64,000 bases of DNA from Clostridiales bacterium (GTDB taxonomy: Bacteria > Bacillota > Clostridia > Oscillospirales > Acutalibacteraceae), in the NCBI GenBank assembly GCA_018364155.1, contig JAGZMM010000001.1:434001-498000 (forward strand), in the 5' to 3' direction. Positions within the stretch are counted from its first letter, which is position 1. Each line of letters opens with the position of its first letter. Of the stretch, positions 60,462-64,000 are shown piece after piece. Made by a program: the position numbers and the translations under genes. The notes beneath the pieces are model-generated. The model had not been told where the DNA came from, made no database searches, and saw only the letters and a list, made by a program, of their open reading frames with translations.

Positions 60462-61492
60462 TCAAAGCGGGAATTGTAGGCGCCACCGGTTATGCGGGGG
60501 CGGAGCTTTGCCGGCTTTTGTATGCCCATCCGGAAGTGGAAATTGCGGCGGTCAGCTCGGTGAGTTTCGAGGGGCAGGCCCTTTCGGATGTATATCCCGC
60601 CTACCGCGGGTTTCTCGACCTTATCTGCGGCAACCAGGAAGAGGTGGTGGAGAAAAGCGACGTGATCTTCGCCGCTCTTCCCCACGGCCTTTCCCAAGAG
60701 CTGGCGGCCCAGTGCATGGAAAAAAACAAGGTGTTCATCGACCTGGGGGCGGACTTCCGCCTGGAAAACGAAGAGGATTACAAGGAATGGTACGGCGGGA
60801 CCTATTTGGACAAAAGCCTGCACGCGCAGGCGGTTTATGCCATGCCGGAGCTTTTTCGGGAGCAGATCAAGGGAAAAAAGCTGATTGCGAACCCGGGCTG
60901 TTACACCACCGGCGCGCCGCTGGCTCTGGCGCCGGCGGTGAAGGGCGGTCTGGTGGAACCCCAGGGGATCGTTGTGGACTCCAAGTCGGGCGCGACCGGC
61001 GCGGGACGCGGTCTTTCCCAGACCACTCACTTCACCGAGCTCGATGGGGCGTTTCACCCCTATAAGGTAGCCTGCCACCGGCACACACCGGAAATCGAGC
61101 AGACCCTCTCCCACCTGGCGGGGAAACCGGTGCGCATCACCTTTGTCCCCCATCTGCTGCCGGTGGACCGGGGGATCCTCTCTACCTGCTACGCAAGGAT
61201 TATGCCGGGCGTAACCAAGGAGCAGATCCGTCATACATACGAGGACTTTTACAAAGACGAAACCTTCATCCGTCTGCTGCCCGACGGCAAAGTCGCAGAC
61301 ATCAAGGCGGTCAAATACACGAACCTGTGCGACATTTCCCTGCATGTGGACACACGCACCGGCACGCTGGTTGCGGTGTCGGCTTTGGACAACATGGTAA
61401 AGGGAGCGGCAGGGCAGGCCATCCAGAACATGAATATCGTGTTCGGCCTGCCGGAAGAAACGGGGCTCAAGCTCGTCCCGCCCGCGTTTTAA
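60458..61492 (+). CDS. argC: N-acetyl-gamma-glutamyl-phosphate reductase
   Basis: NADPH-dependent reduction in ornithine synthesis. A 344-aa protein: GIVGATGYAGAELCRLL Rossmann motif, catalytic Cys148 in ANPGCYTTGAPL, HRHTPEIEQ histidines. ATG 60458 overlaps the argH stop. Confidence 0.97.
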   Translation: MIKAGIVGATGYAGAELCRLLYAHPEVEIAAVSSVSFEGQALSDVYPAYRGFLDLICGNQEEVVEKSDVIFAALPHGLSQELAAQCMEKNKVFIDLGADFRLENEEDYKEWYGGTYLDKSLHAQAVYAMPELFREQIKGKKLIANPGCYTTGAPLALAPAVKGGLVEPQGIVVDSKSGATGAGRGLSQTTHFTELDGAFHPYKVACHRHTPEIEQTLSHLAGKPVRITFVPHLLPVDRGILSTCYARIMPGVTKEQIRHTYEDFYKDETFIRLLPDGKVADIKAVKYTNLCDISLHVDTRTGTLVAVSALDNMVKGAAGQAIQNMNIVFGLPEETGLKLVPPAF

Positions 61493-61580
61493 CCCCATCG
61501 TTTTGTCGCCTTTTGGGGCGAAAAATGGGATCGCAAGGTTCTCTCCGGCACCCGGAGAGGCAAACAAGGAGGAATCACCA

Positions 61581-62801
61581 ATGGCTTACACCTTGATCCC
61601 CGGCGGCGTCACCACACCGGCCGGGTTTACCGCGGCGGGAACCCACTGCGGGGTACGCAAGAACAAAGAGAAAAAAGACCTGGCCATGATCTACTGCGAG
61701 AAGCCCTGCGGGGCCTGCGCGGTATATACGCAGAATCTGGTCAAGGGCGCACCCATCCTGGTTACCCAGAGAAACATTCGCCAGGGCCGGGCTCAGGCGG
61801 TCATCTGCAACTCCGGTAACGCCAATACCTGCAACGAGGACGGGGTGCAGAAGGCCAACCGCATGTGCGAGCTGACGGCGAAGGCCCTGAAGATCGATAC
61901 GAGAGACGTAATCGTCGCTTCCACCGGCGTCATCGGCCAGACCCTGCCCATTGATCCCATTGCCGAAGGGATCCCTGTCCTGGCCGCAAGCCTCTCCAAG
62001 GAAGGCGGCGCGGACGCGGCTGAAGCCATCATGACCACCGATACCGTGCGCAAGGAACTGGCGGTGGAATTTTCCATCGGTTCGGCCACCTGCCACATCG
62101 GCGGTATGGCCAAGGGCTCTGGGATGATCCATCCGAACATGGCCACCATGCTCTGCTTTTTGACCACCGACGCGGACATTCATCCCGAGCTTTTGGACAA
62201 GGCTCTTCACGAGGCGGTGGGCCAGAGCTTCAACATGGTTTCCATCGACGGAGACACCTCCACCAACGACATGGTGTCCATCATGGCCTCCGGTCTTGCG
62301 AAAAACCCGAAGATCACCGATTTCGGCGACGGGTATCAGATCTTCCTCTCCGCCCTCAAGGCCTTGTGCACGGCGCTGTGCAAGCAGGTGGCAAAGGACG
62401 GCGAAGGGGCTACAAAGCTGCTGGAATGCCGGGTAACGGGAGCGAAATCTCTTCCGGCGGCGAAAACGGCGGCGAAATCCGTCATCTGCTCGAGTCTCGT
62501 AAAGGCCGCCATGTTCGGCGCGGACGCCAACTGGGGCCGGGTTCTCTGTGCGCTCGGCTACGCGGGCACTCCTATCGACGTGACCGGTGTGGGCGTTGCC
62601 TTCGAGAGCAGGGCCGGGCGCATCCAGGTCTGCGAAAACGGAGCGGGCGTGGAGTTTGACGAGGAAAAGGCCAAGCAGATTCTTTTGGAGGACGAAATTC
62701 TCATCGACGTGACCCTCAAGGACGGCGAAGCACAGGCGACCGCCTACGGCTGCGACCTGACCTACGAGTACGTGAAGATCAACGGCGACTACCGCACCTA
62801 A
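61581..62801 (+). CDS. argJ: Bifunctional ornithine acetyltransferase / N-acetylglutamate synthase
   Basis: Recycles the acetyl group from acetylornithine to glutamate. A 406-aa precursor cut autocatalytically before Thr189 in MIHPNMATML, giving alpha and beta chains. KGSGM precedes it as usual. ATG 61581 follows AAGGAGG; the frame upstream is not coding. Presence of ArgJ means the cyclic acetyl route, so no argE is needed. Confidence 0.97.
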   Translation: MAYTLIPGGVTTPAGFTAAGTHCGVRKNKEKKDLAMIYCEKPCGACAVYTQNLVKGAPILVTQRNIRQGRAQAVICNSGNANTCNEDGVQKANRMCELTAKALKIDTRDVIVASTGVIGQTLPIDPIAEGIPVLAASLSKEGGADAAEAIMTTDTVRKELAVEFSIGSATCHIGGMAKGSGMIHPNMATMLCFLTTDADIHPELLDKALHEAVGQSFNMVSIDGDTSTNDMVSIMASGLAKNPKITDFGDGYQIFLSALKALCTALCKQVAKDGEGATKLLECRVTGAKSLPAAKTAAKSVICSSLVKAAMFGADANWGRVLCALGYAGTPIDVTGVGVAFESRAGRIQVCENGAGVEFDEEKAKQILLEDEILIDVTLKDGEAQATAYGCDLTYEYVKINGDYRT

Positions 62802-62848
62802 GCCTTCGACCGGTTTATCCATTATTCTGACGAAACAGGTGATACCAT

Positions 62849-63718
62849 TTGCAGCAGCAACCCAATTTTATCTCCAACTACGATAAGGCGAAGGTGCTGG
62901 TGACGGCTCTTCCCTATATCCAAAAATATTACGGAAAGACCATCGTGGTCAAGTACGGCGGCAATGCCATGATTTCCGAAGAACTCAAGGACGCGGTGAT
63001 GAGCGACATTGTTCTGCTCACTTTAGTCGGCATCCATGTGGTGCTGGTCCACGGAGGCGGCCCGGAGATTTCCGATACCCTCAAAAAGATGGGCAAGGAA
63101 AGCAAGTTTGTGGGCGGCCTGCGGTACACCGATGAGGAAACCATGGAAGTGGTGCAGATGGTGCTGGCAGGCAAGGTAAACAAAGACCTGGCCCAGCGCA
63201 TCGCCGGCCACGGCGGCAGGGCCATCGGCCTGTGCGGTTTGGACGGAGCGATGATCACCGCTGAGAAAAAGCAGGGCGTGGACCTGGGGTTAGTTGGCGA
63301 GATTACGAAGGTGGACGTGTCGGTCATCCAGGACGCGCTGGATAAGAAATACATCCCGGTGGTGGCCACGGTGGCGGCGGGAGAACACGGCGAATCCTAT
63401 AACATCAACGCCGACATCGCCGCCTCCCGCATCGCGGCGGAGCTGAAAGCGGAAAAGCTTATTTTGATGACCGATATTCCCGGCCTGATGCGGGACGTTT
63501 ACGACGAAAACAGCCTGATTCCGGTGGTACAGGTCAGCGAGGTCAACTCTCTCAAACGGGACAATATTATTTCCGGCGGCATGATCCCAAAGATCGACTG
63601 CTGTGTGGATGCGGTGCGCCGCGGGGTCAACCGAGCCCACATCATCGACGGCCGGGTTCCCCATTCCATCCTGATCGAAGTTTTGTCCGACGAGGGCATC
63701 GGAACCATGTTCCTGTAA
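62849..63718 (+). CDS. argB: Acetylglutamate kinase
   Basis: Phosphorylates N-acetylglutamate; often feedback-inhibited by arginine. A 289-aa amino-acid kinase: IVVKYGGNAM, LVHGGGPEI, GLCGLDGAMI, NINADIAASRIA. The N-terminal helix (NFISNYDKAKVLVTALPYIQKYYGK) is of the kind that mediates hexamer formation and arginine inhibition. TTG start 62849 after AGGTGA. Confidence 0.97.
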   Translation: MQQQPNFISNYDKAKVLVTALPYIQKYYGKTIVVKYGGNAMISEELKDAVMSDIVLLTLVGIHVVLVHGGGPEISDTLKKMGKESKFVGGLRYTDEETMEVVQMVLAGKVNKDLAQRIAGHGGRAIGLCGLDGAMITAEKKQGVDLGLVGEITKVDVSVIQDALDKKYIPVVATVAAGEHGESYNINADIAASRIAAELKAEKLILMTDIPGLMRDVYDENSLIPVVQVSEVNSLKRDNIISGGMIPKIDCCVDAVRRGVNRAHIIDGRVPHSILIEVLSDEGIGTMFL

Positions 63719-63724
63719 TCAAAG

Positions 63725-63748
63725 AGGCTGGGGGATTCCCAGCCTTTT
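63725..63748 (+). terminator. Intercistronic hairpin between argB and argD
   Basis: AGGCTGGG / CCCAGCCT with a 5-nt loop, then TTTT. Probably partial termination or mRNA protection inside the operon. Confidence 0.6.
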
Positions 63749-63766
63749 GCCAAAAGAAAGGAAGCG

Positions 63767-64000
63767 ATGCGCATGACTATATCTGAAGCAATGGAGCGGG
63801 AGTCCCAGTACCTGATGCCTACCTACAAACGCTTCCCCGTGGTGCTGGAAAGCGGAAGCGGCGCTACGGCCACCGATGTGGAGGGAATCTCCTACATTGA
63901 CTTTGGCGCCGGCATCGGTGTCAACTCCTTAGGCTACTGCGACGAGGGCTGGGTCAAGGCGGTCTGCCAGCAGGCAGGCAAGCTCCAGCACATCTCCAAT
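63767..64000 (+). CDS. argD: Acetylornithine aminotransferase, N-terminal fragment
   Basis: The 78 codons present read MRMTISEAMERES... with YLMPTYKRFPVVLESGSGATATDVEG and YIDFGAGIGVNSLGYC, the typical start of class III PLP aminotransferases of the ArgD type. The start could be ATG 63767 or ATG 63773. The gene continues beyond the window. Confidence 0.93.
   Translation, partial: MRMTISEAMERESQYLMPTYKRFPVVLESGSGATATDVEGISYIDFGAGIGVNSLGYCDEGWVKAVCQQAGKLQHISN

Noticed and set aside
60224..61567. 447-codon minus-strand frame opposite argC/argH
   Set aside because: Antisense shadow without domains or ribosome site.
61575..62822. 415-codon minus-strand frame opposite argJ
   Set aside because: Antisense shadow; argJ is unambiguous.
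1..64000. tRNA, rRNA, CRISPR arrays, insertion sequences, prophage genes
   Set aside because: None seen: no periodic repeats with spacers, no transposase or integrase motifs, no cloverleaf with CCA-type acceptor recognised by eye. Small RNA genes could still be missed.

Overview
The window looks like part of the chromosome of a Gram-positive anaerobe of the class Clostridia, most likely the order Oscillospirales (Ruminococcaceae/Oscillospiraceae). This rests on gene content and order (DUF951-prfA-ywlC-coaE, ylxM-ffh-rpsP-khpA-rimM-trmD, DUF177-rpmF, plsY-gpsA after der), fairly high GC, strong Shine-Dalgarno sites, sigma-A type promoters (several with the extended -10 TGTGGTATAAT) and frequent TTG starts. 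That placement is an inference without database search. I see no rRNA, tRNA, CRISPR array, insertion sequence or prophage. It is a dense core-genome segment of 67 genes, two of them cut by the window edges.

Layout. 1-3,065 (minus): envelope-protein fragment, coaE, ywlC, prfA and DUF951. 3,364-5,544 (plus): three single genes (an unknown, an S1-domain protein, a small membrane protein). 5,688-10,571 (minus): rsmD-coaD-coiled-coil protein, then uvrC and a DUF308 membrane protein carrying a possible papain-like C-terminal domain. 10,880-15,163 (minus): ptsH and the ylxM-ffh-rpsP-khpA-rimM-trmD translation/secretion operon. 15,515-22,164 (minus): purE-F-M-N-H-D, preceded by a promoter, a structured leader and an intrinsic terminator, i.e. 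an apparent attenuation system whose aptamer I cannot assign to a known class. 22,482-27,086 (minus): NfeD-DUF6199-SPFH membrane cassette and a YfhO-type protein. 27,423: rpmB (plus).

27,865-33,659 (minus): DUF512 radical-SAM protein, der, plsY, gpsA and a tandem class II aldolase whose second domain is catalytically degenerate. 33,839-38,340 (minus): DUF177-rpmF; YerC-methyltransferase-hslO-HAD phosphatase; an amidohydrolase with a terminator in its leader. 38,568 (plus): small protein. 38,924-42,177 (minus): rodA-type gene with DnaD-like and DnaC/DnaI-like replication genes. 42,570-46,890: P-type Ca-type ATPase, small membrane protein, XRE regulator, VOC protein. 47,037-49,722: rsmA, dCMP deaminase, rlmI. 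49,975-52,279 (plus): polar amino-acid ABC transporter. 52,601-54,729 (plus): GT4 glycosyltransferase and UPF0104 flippase-like protein, probably glycolipid synthesis. 54,831-57,384 (minus): rqcH and a flavin reductase. 57,721-64,000 (plus): arginine operon argG-H-C-J-B-D.

Functionally the window covers CoA synthesis, translation and ribosome maturation, SRP targeting, de novo purines, phospholipid and glycolipid synthesis, arginine synthesis and ribosome quality control. The items least explained by known families are the purE leader RNA, the DUF308/peptidase-like fusion, the half-dead tandem aldolase, the 62-bp overlap of the DUF512 gene with der, and the leader terminator before the amidohydrolase.
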